In this document: piece by piece, positions 49,776-58,895 of the stretch | How the letters are laid out: the number at the start of each line of letters is the position of its first letter | How positions within the stretch are numbered: position 1 is the first letter of the stretch | Assembly (NCBI RefSeq): GCF_042660285.1 | Contig: NZ_JBHSTP010000001.1 | Location: 186,001 to 250,000 of the forward strand | Reading direction: 5' to 3' | Origin: Luethyella okanaganae | GTDB taxonomy: Bacteria; Actinomycetota; Actinomycetes; Actinomycetales; Microbacteriaceae | DNA length: 64,000 nt | The notes under the pieces: model-generated | The model's database searches: none | What the model was told of the DNA's origin: nothing | The model's input: the letters and a program-made list of their open reading frames with translations, nothing else | Translations under genes and position numbers: made by a program

Positions 49776-50780
49776 ATGACGGCCACGACGCCGACCACCG
49801 CCGCGATCACCACCCCCGAGCGCATCGTCGACATCGCCATCGGCTACATGGGCGCCAAGCAGCTCTTCGCCGCGAGCCGGATCGGGCTTTTCGCCGCCAT
49901 CGCTGATGGGGCCCGCACGGTCGACGAGATCGCCGCCGCGACATCGGTCACTCCGCGCATGGCCAGGATCCTCTCCGATGCGATGGCCTCGCTGGGGCTG
50001 CTGAACCGTCGGGATGGGCGCTATGAGCTGACAGCGGATGCCGCGGCCTACCTCAGCGGCGCGAACGCCGAACTCGACCTCGGCCCGTTCCTCGCCTTCC
50101 TCAACGAGGTCAGCTATGGGCATTGGCTGCAGTTCGATGCGACCGTCGACACCACCGAGCCGGGCGAGCTCGGCATGGACGAGGGACGCTGGGCGACGTT
50201 CATGGCCGGCGTCATGACCTACAACGAACTGCACGCGTCGATGCTCGCCCGCCATTTCGACTTCTCGCCCTACCGCGACGCGCTCGACCTCGGAGGCCTG
50301 AGCCCGGCGTTCGCCATCGAAGGGATGAAGGCCAACCCCGAGTTGAGCACTCGCTTCGTCTTCGCGCCCGACTTCACGGCCTCCGTCGAGGAGGCTGTGG
50401 CGCAGGCCGGGCTAGGGGACCGCGCCATCGTCGAGGGCGCCGAGACCGAGACGGCGGCCCCCGGCGGTGAGCACGACCTCGTGCTCGTCAACCACGTGAT
50501 CCACCGCTTCGACGATGCTCAGAACCGCGTCATCCTCGCGAACGCGCGCGCCGCGGCCCGCACGGGTGCCCGCCTCGTGCTGCTCGACTTCTTCCTCGAC
50601 GACGATGCTCGGCAGCGATCGATCGATGCCCTGCACGCGGGCGAATATCTCGTCATCGACGGCACGGTCGTGTATCCCGAGTCGACGGTGCGGGAGTGGC
50701 TCGCGGGCACAGGCTGGAAGCCCGTCGACAAGGTCGCCCTGCCGGGCAGCCCACGCATCCTCATCGCCGAGGCCGTCTAG
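49776..50780 (+). CDS. O-methyltransferase-like protein with degenerate SAM site
   Basis: 334 residues from ATG 49776 (GAGGAG 5 nt upstream). N-terminal winged-helix dimerisation domain (AAIADGARTVDEIAAATSVTPRMARILSDAMASLGLLNRRDGRYELT) as in COMT-like plant and bacterial O-methyltransferases, then a Rossmann domain with LVNHVIHRFDD, the family's catalytic His-Arg/Asp block. The SAM glycine loop, normally DxGGGxG, reads DLGGLSPAF, so SAM binding is doubtful. It may be a non-catalytic or repurposed member. A role in catechol methylation is possible but unsupported. Confidence 0.75.
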   Translation: MTATTPTTAAITTPERIVDIAIGYMGAKQLFAASRIGLFAAIADGARTVDEIAAATSVTPRMARILSDAMASLGLLNRRDGRYELTADAAAYLSGANAELDLGPFLAFLNEVSYGHWLQFDATVDTTEPGELGMDEGRWATFMAGVMTYNELHASMLARHFDFSPYRDALDLGGLSPAFAIEGMKANPELSTRFVFAPDFTASVEEAVAQAGLGDRAIVEGAETETAAPGGEHDLVLVNHVIHRFDDAQNRVILANARAAARTGARLVLLDFFLDDDARQRSIDALHAGEYLVIDGTVVYPESTVREWLAGTGWKPVDKVALPGSPRILIAEAV

Positions 50781-51078
50781 ACGCGCTCCGGCCGGCGCGG
50801 GGAGACCCGTCGACGAAATGTCGATGGGCTTCCACTGTGACCGGCCCGGCGCCTTGGCCGGCCGTTTCGTTCGTCGGCACCAGACCGACGCGGGTCATTC
50901 GTCAGCGCGATCTCGATGTCGACCGGTCTTCGAACATGTGAGGGTCCGCGTATTCGAGAATCCGAGGAGCGGAGCCTGAAATGGAGAAGATTCAAGCAAG
51001 GAATGCGCGGAAGGCGCACCCGACGTCTGAACGCGAAGTTCCCCAGGAAATCACGCCAAGCGTGGCGGTCGAGCCGCG
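50781..51078. other. Intergenic region after the methyltransferase-like gene
   Basis: No recognisable gene in 298 bases. A short plus-strand frame beginning MEKIQARNARKAHP at 50981 has GAGGAG too far upstream and runs antisense into the TetR gene, so it is not called. No strong hairpin was found. Confidence 0.45.
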
Positions 51079-51672
51079 CTACGGTCGTGTGAGCCGTTCG
51101 AAGAAGCTCTGGAGGTGCCGCTTCTGCAGATCAATGGTGCTGAGCCGCGGTGCGATCAAGCTCATCAGGTTTCCGCCAACATTGAGCATCACGATCTCGT
51201 CGACGAGCTGGTCGTCGGGGGTCGTCGTCACGATGTCGCCATCCTCGCGTCCCTCGCGGATGAACCGGGCGAGCTCTGAACGCCAGGTCTCGAGGTGACT
51301 CGTATAGACCTCGAGCAGCGCCTCGTTCGAGACGGCGCGTTCCCAGAACGAGAGCAGCACTCGGGCCGCCGTGATGCTCTCCTCGTCGAGCGGTTGCGCC
51401 GCCCAGCAGAAGGCGCGCAGCCCCTCGAGACCGCGCTTGTCGTCGACCTCGGTCGTGATCTTGCTCGTCATCAGGGAGAGAGAGGTCTCGTACGTACCCT
51501 GGATGATCTCGTCCTTGCCTGGAAAATAGTGCTTGAGGGCACCGTTGGCGAAGCCTGCCTCGCTCGCGATCTCGCGCATCGTGGCCGCTTCGATGCCGCC
51601 CTTGATGATCAGCCCCCTGGTCACCTCGATGATGTCGCGACGGCGCTCGTCGTGGTCGATCACCTTCGGCAT
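51079..51672 (-). CDS. TetR-family regulator (BetI/AcrR type)
   Basis: 197 residues. HTH: RRRDIIEVTRGLIIKGGIEAATMREIASEAGFANGALKHYFPGKDEII; the C-terminal domain includes ALLEVYTSHLETWRSELARFIREGREDGDI, as in BetI-like TetR_C_6 regulators. AAGGGG precedes the ATG. It is the only TetR gene in the right half of the window, and a CTAC-type site lies 61-72 bp upstream of it. It is therefore the prime candidate to control the divergent promoters at 45.3, 47.7, 49.6 and 56.4 kb. Confidence 0.88.
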   Translation of the reverse strand: MPKVIDHDERRRDIIEVTRGLIIKGGIEAATMREIASEAGFANGALKHYFPGKDEIIQGTYETSLSLMTSKITTEVDDKRGLEGLRAFCWAAQPLDEESITAARVLLSFWERAVSNEALLEVYTSHLETWRSELARFIREGREDGDIVTTTPDDQLVDEIVMLNVGGNLMSLIAPRLSTIDLQKRHLQSFFERLTRP

Positions 51673-51732
51673 GCGTGTCCCCTTCAGTCAGACGTGGCTC
51701 CGGAACGCACGCCTCGGGCATGCGCGGATCGT

Positions 51733-51744
51733 CAACCAGTGTAG
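51733..51744. promoter_or_regulatory. Candidate autoregulatory operator of the TetR gene
   Basis: CAACCAGTGTAG preceded by GT; minus strand CTACACTGGTTGAC. It matches CTACANNNGTTGAC, also found at 45365 and 49694, and lies about 65 bp before the TetR start. Confidence 0.45.
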
Positions 51745-51814
51745 GACAAAGCAGCAGCGTCCGGTCCTCACCCGAGGGCGAGCGGGATGCCCTGAGCGGA
51801 CACCGCGCGCGTCG

Positions 51815-53473
51815 TCACACCGTGGCGTCGAACACCTTCCGACCCGCGAACCAGGTCTCGACGATGCCCGTGGAGACGAGCTCGGACGCGTCGACGGCGA
51901 ACGGGTCGCGGTCGAGCACCACGAAGTCGGCGGACTTGCCGGCCTGGAGCGAGCCGGTCACCTCGCCGAGTCCCATTGCCTCGGCCGCGTTGATCGTGAA
52001 CACGGCGATCGCCTCGTCGAGGCTGATGGCCTGCTCCGCCCAGAGGGTCCCGGGAAACTGGCCATGCGGGTCGGCGCGGGTGACGAGGCCTTGGATGCCC
52101 TCCCAGGCATTCGGCGAGTCGCTCACCGGCCAGTCCGAGCCGCCGGCGACGAGGGCGCCGGAGTCGAGCAAGGAGCGGTTCGGCTGCATCCGCGACGCCC
52201 GATCGGCCGGGATGACCGTCGCGATCGCCGCGGGGATGACTCCTGGAACCCAGAGGAAGGGTGAGATGTCCGCGACGACGCCGAGCGTCGAGAACCGGGC
52301 GAGATCGTCCGGGTGCAGGAACTGACCGTGGGCGATCTGAAACCGGGTGCCGACGTGACCTTCGCCGCGCAGGGTCTCGACCGTGTCGAGCACCATCCGG
52401 GCGGAGGCGTCCCCGGTGCAGTGGATCTTGGCCGACAGGCCGCGCTCGGCCATGCGGCGCAACCGGTCGAGAAGCTCATCCTGCGGCATCGTCGTGTGTC
52501 CGCAGAACTGGTCGCCGTGCGCATCATCAGGCAGATAGGCGTCGAGGAAGGCCCCTGTGCGCGCCGGGGGCACGCCGTCGAGGAAGATCTTCACGAAATC
52601 GGGCCGGTGGTGCTCGCTGCGAAACTCCTCGCCGCGCACGATGAGCTCGTCGCCGACGGGATCGAAGCCGAAGATCTGGTCGTTGACGGTCATCGAGCTC
52701 ACGACCCAGGCGTCCAACTCGCCGGCGTCATCGAGTGCTTTGAGCGACTGCAGTATCTCGAGCGATGCCGCGGCATCCTGGAACGCCGTCACGCCGTAGC
52801 TGCCAAGGATCTCGATGCCGCGCCGTGAAGCGAGCCGATGCTGCCCAGTCGTCAGCTTCTGGGTGCGGCTGAGGGCTTCCTCGACCGGGATGCCTGCGGC
52901 TTCGAGCAGGACACCGCTCGGCCGCCCGGTCACCGGGTCTGGGACGATCGCTCCGCCCGCGGAGGAGATGGCGTCTGCCGCGATGCCGGCCAGTTCGAGC
53001 GCGTGTGTGTTCACCCAGCGGTTGTGATGACTGTCATCACTCAGCATGACGGGGCGTCCGCCGGCCGCCTCGTCGAGATCGCGCCGCGCGGCCTCCGTCG
53101 ATAGCTCGTCCATGAGTGTGCTGCCCCAGCTGCCACCCGTCACCCACGCGTCGACGGGAAGTGTCGCGGCACGCTCGCTCACGGCGGTGAGGATCTCGGC
53201 ATAGCTCGCGTTCGCCGAGAATCTGAGTTCGAAGAGGTCTGCTTTGCCGGCCAGGGCATGGTGATTGTGAACGTCGACGAGACCCGGCATGAGGAAGGCG
53301 CCTCCGAGATCGCGCACGACCGTCGTCGCGCCCGCGAACGCCTCGACCTCCGCAGAGCCGCCGACGGCGACGATCCGGCCGGCCGAGACAGCGAGCGCCT
53401 CTGCCCAAGGCAGCGCATGATCGGCGGTGTATATGCGAGCGTTGGTGACGATGAGGTCGGCGGGCTGCGGCAT
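51815..53473 (-). CDS. YtcJ-type amidohydrolase, copy 2
   Basis: 552 residues, normal length for YtcJ. LIVTNARIYTADHALPWAEA, metal HxH in VDVHNHHALAG, later GLSAKIHCTGDASARM and RFQIAHGQFLHP histidines, and the metal Asp in GGSDWPVSDSPNAWEG; the C-terminus has LQAGKSADFVVLDRDPF. A metal-dependent hydrolase of amide or ester-like bonds. Same strand as MoaF and the amine oxidase, 39 bp after the MoaF stop, so probably in that operon. It may release amines from N-acyl precursors, an inference from context only. Confidence 0.88.
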   Translation of the reverse strand: MPQPADLIVTNARIYTADHALPWAEALAVSAGRIVAVGGSAEVEAFAGATTVVRDLGGAFLMPGLVDVHNHHALAGKADLFELRFSANASYAEILTAVSERAATLPVDAWVTGGSWGSTLMDELSTEAARRDLDEAAGGRPVMLSDDSHHNRWVNTHALELAGIAADAISSAGGAIVPDPVTGRPSGVLLEAAGIPVEEALSRTQKLTTGQHRLASRRGIEILGSYGVTAFQDAAASLEILQSLKALDDAGELDAWVVSSMTVNDQIFGFDPVGDELIVRGEEFRSEHHRPDFVKIFLDGVPPARTGAFLDAYLPDDAHGDQFCGHTTMPQDELLDRLRRMAERGLSAKIHCTGDASARMVLDTVETLRGEGHVGTRFQIAHGQFLHPDDLARFSTLGVVADISPFLWVPGVIPAAIATVIPADRASRMQPNRSLLDSGALVAGGSDWPVSDSPNAWEGIQGLVTRADPHGQFPGTLWAEQAISLDEAIAVFTINAAEAMGLGEVTGSLQAGKSADFVVLDRDPFAVDASELVSTGIVETWFAGRKVFDATV

Positions 53474-53512
53474 GCTCTGTCCTTCGCGGAGTCGGGTGTG
53501 AAGGACGCAGAG

Positions 53513-54343
53513 TCAGGCGGCCGGATCGTAGGGTTCGGGATGCACGGTCGTGGAGATCAGCCGGCCGTGGGCGCCGAAGGTGAAGTGCACGGGGGTCGTG
53601 CCCGACTCGTCGAGACCGAAGAGCACTCCGTGAGAGCGAATGGCGCGGGCATTGCGGTGGTCTGCGATCGTCACCGAGGCGCAGGGGATGACCTTCTCTC
53701 GCCATGCGAACACGTAGATGCCGGGACGCATCTCCCACACCGAGTTCTCGTCGGTGTCTGCGAGACCTCGCTCTGGGCCGGCGAGACACTGCCAGGTGTA
53801 CCACTGCGGTGACAGGTACACATGCTCGTAGGCGTGCTGTTCGCTGTACACCCAGAGAACACGACGGCCGATGAGGGCGTTCGTCGGAGCCGGCTCGGCA
53901 CCGTTTGTCTCGATACCATGGATCACACCAGGTTCGAAGATCTGCCGCACCCGGGTTCGACCGGCGGTCTCCTCGCCGATGACCGTCACGACCGAGAGAG
54001 CCCGGCCGGAGCGGAAGTCGAGCATGAGCGAGACGGCGTCGTTGGAGCGCACCTCGGCATGGAACTGCACGTAGTAGAGCTGCTCGTCGACGCGGATCGC
54101 CTCGTAGGCATCGTCGCCGTCCTCGTCGCCGTGCGGATCACCGTCGGCGGCGTCGTAGCTCCAGCGCACGCGTTCGGCGGTGAAGCGGTGCTCGATGACC
54201 GAGCCGTTGGAGTTGGTGAGTGTGACGGTGCGGCCGGCCAGCTCATCCGTGGTGTCCGTCTTGTTGGCGTCGAAGCCTGGGGCGAGGCCGTCGAGTGGCA
54301 GCCAGGTCGAGGTGTCGGACAGGTTGACGGCGGTGTCGGTCAC
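53513..54343 (-). CDS. moaF: MoaF protein
   Basis: 276 residues from GTG 54343. The sequence has the two-part lipocalin-like MoaF architecture: WLPLDGLAPGFDANKT...ERVRWSYDAADG in the N-terminal half, and a C-terminal half with VLWVYSEQHAYEHVYLSPQWYTWQCLAGPERGLADTD and IYVFAWREKVIPCAS. MoaF was named from the monoamine regulon of Klebsiella, where it is co-regulated with tyramine oxidase. Its exact role is unknown. Here the GTG overlaps the stop of the copper amine oxidase (GTGA), matching that partnership. Confidence 0.9.
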   Translation of the reverse strand: MTDTAVNLSDTSTWLPLDGLAPGFDANKTDTTDELAGRTVTLTNSNGSVIEHRFTAERVRWSYDAADGDPHGDEDGDDAYEAIRVDEQLYYVQFHAEVRSNDAVSLMLDFRSGRALSVVTVIGEETAGRTRVRQIFEPGVIHGIETNGAEPAPTNALIGRRVLWVYSEQHAYEHVYLSPQWYTWQCLAGPERGLADTDENSVWEMRPGIYVFAWREKVIPCASVTIADHRNARAIRSHGVLFGLDESGTTPVHFTFGAHGRLISTTVHPEPYDPAA

Positions 54344-56382
54344 GGCTTCTCCTCGGATGTGTCGGTCTCGTGTTCGCAATGGCAGATGTCACCGCTGCCG
54401 CAACTCGGCGATCCTGCGTTCGGCGCGGCGCCGTCCGGCAGGTCGAGCGCGGGATTGCGGTCGAGGAATCCGTAGGGCTTGAGCAGGAACCCTGAATAGT
54501 CGACCGGCATGATCGGCCAGTCCTCCGGGCGCGGGATGTGGGTGGGACCGAAGACGTGCCAGAGCACGATGTCGGTTCCGTTCAGGTCTCGATCCGCTGC
54601 GATCCAGGAAGGCAGTCCGGCGCCGCCCGCGTGGGCGTTCGGGTAGTCGCCGGCTGGGAACCGTTCCGATGGATCGAACGCGGTGCCCCAGAGGTGCTTC
54701 GTCGCGAAGGTCGCACGGCCGAACACGGTCGATTCCGGCTGGGCAAGGAGGACCGGCCCGCCCTGCGGCAACAGGTGGTACGAGGTGGGCTTTCCGACGC
54801 GGTTGGTGCGGGAGGCGCTCTGCACCTCCCACACCCGGCCGGCCGTCGGGTTCGCCAGCCGCGCGGCATCCATCTCGCTCGAAAGCTGCGTCGACCGCCA
54901 CGTGAACGCGTTGCCGTGCGGATTCTCCTCGCCGATCGGGATTCCGGCGACATCGATCTCGTGCAGCGAGTTGTCCTCACCGTCGATGGCGACGTCGAGA
55001 CGGGCGCAGAACAGGTGCTGGTGCACCGGCGCGAAGAGACCGGGGGCGATCTCCGGCGCATGCGGGTTCTCGCTGCCGGGGTGCCCCGCACCCGCGAAGA
55101 CGATGCCGGTGGCTTTCGCCTCGACCTGAATGGTGCCGTCGAGATAGAAGTACCAGAAGAAGCCGTAGTCGTAGTTGCCGATCGTGGAGAAGTACGAGAC
55201 CACGAGCCGACGGGAGCGCCGCACCTCCGGCTTCCCGCTGAAGTCGGTGTGCTTCCAGAGGATGCCGTAGTCCTCCTCGTGCATGCACACGACCTGGGGG
55301 ATCTTCACCGGGTTGCCGTGGTCGTCGGCCACGAACCCGTCGAAGTAATGGATGACGCCGAGGCAGTCGCAGCCGAGTGCGAGCGGGTTGGCGTTCTTGC
55401 CGAGCAGGTATTCGCCCGCGTCGAAGTAGCTGATCCAGAACCGGGTCGGCGAGGTGTCGCCATAGGGGACCACCATCTCGGGCACGCTCGCGCGGTGCAG
55501 CACCGAGCGGTCTTCGTCGCCGTCGCGGAAGGTGACGGTGTTGAGCACGAGCCCTTCGCGCGCATTGAAGCCGATGCGGAACTTCCAGTTCTCCCACTCG
55601 ACGGCGCTTCCGTCGACCCGAAAGCTCGGGCCGTCCGGCTGGGTGATCTCGATCGGCTTGAGGCTCGTTCGGGCAGGACCCGTGGCGTCTGCTCCATAGT
55701 TGCCGTTCTCCGTCGGAACCGGAACGTTGCCGTCGTCCTCGATGCGGATGACCCGTCTCTCGGTGAGATCGATGTGCACGATGAGGCCCTCGACGGGGTG
55801 CGCCCACGGGCTGTCGTTCTCGTTCTCGCGCAGGAAGGTGAGCGAGCGGATGACGCGGCGTCCGACCTCATCGGCCCGCCCGAAGAAGCCGGGGGCCAGC
55901 GGCGCGCAGAAGGCGTTCTCGATGCGGCCCGCGAGCCCTCTCCTCGTCATCGCGGCGCGCCATTCCGACGACGCCTTGGCGATCTCGGCGGCGCTGTCGT
56001 ACTCCTCGAACAGGTACTGCGGTTGACCATAAGGCGCTTCGCCCGTCACCAGCGGGGTGTAGGAGACGACGGCGCCGCTCGTGACCGAGACGACGGCCTC
56101 GGCCGATGCCCCCGTCGCAGTGTTCAGAAGCACGAAGAGGATGCGGCGCTCGATCGGGTCGCCGCCCCGAAAGGCCGCAACGACCGCTTTGTCCGGCTCG
56201 ACGGGAAGGACTTGTGCGAAGCGCGTCGACGCGTCGACATAGCCGGCCTCGACGAGCGCGGCGCGGCCGGCCGCGAGTTCCTCCGCCGTGAGCGGGTCGA
56301 GCGGATGCGCGACCGAGCCTGGCTCGCCGGAGGCTACGTGGTGCGCGTGCGCGGAGGCGTCCTCGTGCGAATGGTGCGACAT
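54340..56382 (-). CDS. tynA: Copper-containing amine oxidase (tyramine oxidase type)
   Basis: 680 residues from ATG 56382 (AAGGAAG upstream). The cofactor motif T-I-G-N-Y-D-Y places the topaquinone precursor at Tyr404; the base is Asp321 (YFDAGEY). Copper ligands are His454 and His456 (HQHLF) and a late histidine in the GPTHIPRPEDWPIMP region. It deaminates primary amines to aldehydes with release of NH3 and H2O2. No signal peptide, so probably cytoplasmic as in other actinobacterial forms. The N-terminus MSHHSHEDASAHAHH is unusually His-rich. Tyramine or dopamine as substrate is inferred from moaF and the hpa cluster. Confidence 0.93.
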   Translation of the reverse strand: MSHHSHEDASAHAHHVASGEPGSVAHPLDPLTAEELAAGRAALVEAGYVDASTRFAQVLPVEPDKAVVAAFRGGDPIERRILFVLLNTATGASAEAVVSVTSGAVVSYTPLVTGEAPYGQPQYLFEEYDSAAEIAKASSEWRAAMTRRGLAGRIENAFCAPLAPGFFGRADEVGRRVIRSLTFLRENENDSPWAHPVEGLIVHIDLTERRVIRIEDDGNVPVPTENGNYGADATGPARTSLKPIEITQPDGPSFRVDGSAVEWENWKFRIGFNAREGLVLNTVTFRDGDEDRSVLHRASVPEMVVPYGDTSPTRFWISYFDAGEYLLGKNANPLALGCDCLGVIHYFDGFVADDHGNPVKIPQVVCMHEEDYGILWKHTDFSGKPEVRRSRRLVVSYFSTIGNYDYGFFWYFYLDGTIQVEAKATGIVFAGAGHPGSENPHAPEIAPGLFAPVHQHLFCARLDVAIDGEDNSLHEIDVAGIPIGEENPHGNAFTWRSTQLSSEMDAARLANPTAGRVWEVQSASRTNRVGKPTSYHLLPQGGPVLLAQPESTVFGRATFATKHLWGTAFDPSERFPAGDYPNAHAGGAGLPSWIAADRDLNGTDIVLWHVFGPTHIPRPEDWPIMPVDYSGFLLKPYGFLDRNPALDLPDGAAPNAGSPSCGSGDICHCEHETDTSEEKP

Positions 56383-56462
56383 GTTCTTCCTTCGTTGCTG
56401 GCTTCCTCTCAGTATTCGACGGCACGCGTCGGCCACCTTGTCTGGCAGCGAGAGGCACTTGA

Positions 56463-56474
56463 CTACGAGCGTAG
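56463..56474. promoter_or_regulatory. Candidate operator, amine oxidase/sulfatase promoter
   Basis: CTACGAGCGTAG fits CTAC-N4-GTAG perfectly and is framed by TTGA and ATCAA. It lies in the 182-bp gap between the divergent amine oxidase and sulfatase genes. Confidence 0.5.
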
Positions 56475-56564
56475 ATCAACGGTTGCAACGATCTCCGGGC
56501 AGGGCAGACTGGGAGAAGACCGGACCGTCGAACTGCGTTCGGTGACGAGCGTGAGGAGCCGACG

Positions 56565-58895
56565 ATGGCGGAGCAGGCCGGCGGCATGCCGACGCGGGGA
56601 TATGAGGGCTTCGCCGGGATCGTTCGTGAGCGTGCCTCCGAGTCGGTTCCGGCCTGGCCGACGCCGAAGCGAGCGGCACCCGGCTCGCCCAACGTCGTGG
56701 TCGTGCTCGTCGACGATATGGGGTTCAGCGATGTCTCGCCCTTCGGCTCCGAGATCGACACCCCGAACGTGCAAGCGCTCGCCGATGACGGCTATCGTTT
56801 CAGCAACTACCACACGACGCCGCTCTGCTCGCCGTCGCGAGCCGCCCTGCTCACCGGGCTCAACCCGCACCGGGCCGGCTTCGCGAGCGTCGCACACGTC
56901 GATCCGGGTTTTCCCGGCTTCCGTCTCGAGCTCGCCGACGATGTCGCCACGCTCGCGGAGTCGTTGCGGGCCGGCGGCTACGCCACCTTCGCGGTCGGCA
57001 AGTGGCACCTCACGAAGGAGTCGAAGCTGCACGACGGCGCGGACAAGTCCTCATGGCCCCTGCAGCGGGGCTTCGACCGCTACTACGGCTCGATGGACGG
57101 CTACACCACCCTGTTCCACCCGCACCGGCTGGTCTGCGACAACAGCCCGGTCGTCGACGACGATGTGCCCGACGACCGTTATCTCACCGACGAGCTCACC
57201 GAGCGAGCGCTCGGGATGATCGGCGCTCTGCGCGCGAACGACGCGGAGAAGCCGTTCTTCCTCTACTTCGCCCACCAGGCGGTGCACGGCCCCATTCAGG
57301 CGAAGGATGCCGACATCCAGAAGTACCGCGGTCGCTACGCGCAAGGCTGGGGGCTGCTGCGGGAGCAGCGTTTCGCCGCGCAGTTGCACGACGGGCTCTT
57401 CCCAGAGGGCACGGTGCTCGCCCCCTCGGATCCGCAGGACACGCTGGGGGTGCCGGAGTGGGACGAGCTCAGCGACGACGACCGACGACTCTTCGCGCGG
57501 CACATGGAGGTGTACGCGGCGGCCGTCGACGGGGTCGACCAGAGTCTCGGCGCGCTGATCTCCCGGCTCAAGGAGCTCGGCGAGTACGAGAACACGGTGT
57601 TCGTGTTCACCTCGGACAACGGAGCAACGGGAGAGGGCGGCGTCCGCGGCACGCGCAGCTACTTCAGCCAGTTCGTGCACCTCGCCGGTCTGCCCGACGA
57701 CTGGACCGCCGATGTCGAACGCGAGCTCGAGCTCATGGGTGGGCCGCGAGTGCACGGGCACTACCCTCGCGGCTGGGCCCACGTCTCCAACACCCCGTTT
57801 CGCCGATACAAGATGCACGCCTACGCTGGCGGGATCCACGCGCCGCTCGTCGTGAGCTGGCCGGCCGGCCGGCCGCGGGCCTCCGACGACACGGGGCTGC
57901 GCGAGCAGTATGCCTATGTGACCGATATCGCGCCGACGGTGCTCGCCCTCGCCGGGGTCGCTCCGCTCGCCCGACGCTGCGGTGCAGTGACCCAGGAACC
58001 CGACGGGGTGAGTTTCGCCCCCACCCTGGAGGATGCGCGGGCCGATTCGTCGCACCACGAGCAGTATGTCGAGTGCGGCGGTCAGCGCGCCTACTTCTCC
58101 GACGGCTGGAAGGCCATCGCTCCGCGCGATTTCGGCGGCCCGATCGATGACGGATCCTGGGAGCTCTACGACACGCGTGTCGACCCCACCGAGACGCGGA
58201 ACGTCGCCGCCGAGCATCCATCGCTCCTCGCCGGGCTCGCCGAGAGGTGGCGGAGGGCCGCCTGGATGAACACGGTGTTTCCGCTCGACGACATCGGCAT
58301 GTTCGCCCGTCGTCCGTCCACCGAGCTGCCGCTCTCTGAGCCGGTGACGATCATGCCGGGAACGGCGACTCTCGAACGCTTCCGGTCGAGCAAGCTCACC
58401 CTGCTCCGGTCTTTCGCCGTCGACGCGCTCCTCACAGTTCATCCCGGCGATGAGGGAGTGCTCGTCGCACACGGCGACCAGGGCGGCGGGTACGTGCTGT
58501 TCGTCGAAGCCGGTCGGCTGGGCTTCTCGTACAACGCCTACGGTGTGATGCGCCGATGGACCGCAGAGCTGCCGGACGGCGACGGCGAGCGCTCGATCGG
58601 GCTGCGTTTCGACACGCTTGCCGGGATGCGCTGGACGGTCACCGCACACTGCGACGGAGAGCCGATCGGAGAGGAGCTCACCGTTCCGCAACTGCTCGGG
58701 ATGGCGCCGTTCACGGGCATCAGCGTCGGGATCGACCGCGGAGGTCCCGTCGACTGGGAGTTGCACGAGCGCCGCCGCTCCTTCCCCTACTCGGGCGGGC
58801 TACGCCGGGTCATGTACACCCCGGGCGTGATCGCCACGGAGAATCCGGAGATCGTCATCGACATCGAGCGCGTGGTCGAACAGCTCTCCGAGTAG
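56565..58895 (+). CDS. Arylsulfatase (FGly type)
   Basis: 776 residues. NVVVVLVDDMGFSDVSPFG (metal Asp50, Asp51) and CSPSRAALLTG, in which Cys88 is converted to formylglycine; GKWHL, FVFTSDNGATGEGG and KMHAYAGGIHAPLVV complete the sulfatase active site. The C-terminal 200 residues are a beta-rich domain as in large arylsulfatases. It hydrolyses sulfate esters. No signal peptide is evident. In Klebsiella arylsulfatase synthesis is linked to the monoamine regulon; the divergent pairing with the amine oxidase here echoes that. A maturation enzyme gene is not in the window. Confidence 0.92.
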   Translation: MAEQAGGMPTRGYEGFAGIVRERASESVPAWPTPKRAAPGSPNVVVVLVDDMGFSDVSPFGSEIDTPNVQALADDGYRFSNYHTTPLCSPSRAALLTGLNPHRAGFASVAHVDPGFPGFRLELADDVATLAESLRAGGYATFAVGKWHLTKESKLHDGADKSSWPLQRGFDRYYGSMDGYTTLFHPHRLVCDNSPVVDDDVPDDRYLTDELTERALGMIGALRANDAEKPFFLYFAHQAVHGPIQAKDADIQKYRGRYAQGWGLLREQRFAAQLHDGLFPEGTVLAPSDPQDTLGVPEWDELSDDDRRLFARHMEVYAAAVDGVDQSLGALISRLKELGEYENTVFVFTSDNGATGEGGVRGTRSYFSQFVHLAGLPDDWTADVERELELMGGPRVHGHYPRGWAHVSNTPFRRYKMHAYAGGIHAPLVVSWPAGRPRASDDTGLREQYAYVTDIAPTVLALAGVAPLARRCGAVTQEPDGVSFAPTLEDARADSSHHEQYVECGGQRAYFSDGWKAIAPRDFGGPIDDGSWELYDTRVDPTETRNVAAEHPSLLAGLAERWRRAAWMNTVFPLDDIGMFARRPSTELPLSEPVTIMPGTATLERFRSSKLTLLRSFAVDALLTVHPGDEGVLVAHGDQGGGYVLFVEAGRLGFSYNAYGVMRRWTAELPDGDGERSIGLRFDTLAGMRWTVTAHCDGEPIGEELTVPQLLGMAPFTGISVGIDRGGPVDWELHERRRSFPYSGGLRRVMYTPGVIATENPEIVIDIERVVEQLSE

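Noticed and set aside
53258..53812. A 184-residue plus-strand frame over the amidohydrolase/MoaF junction
   Set aside because: Antisense to two well-supported genes, with no motif of its own.
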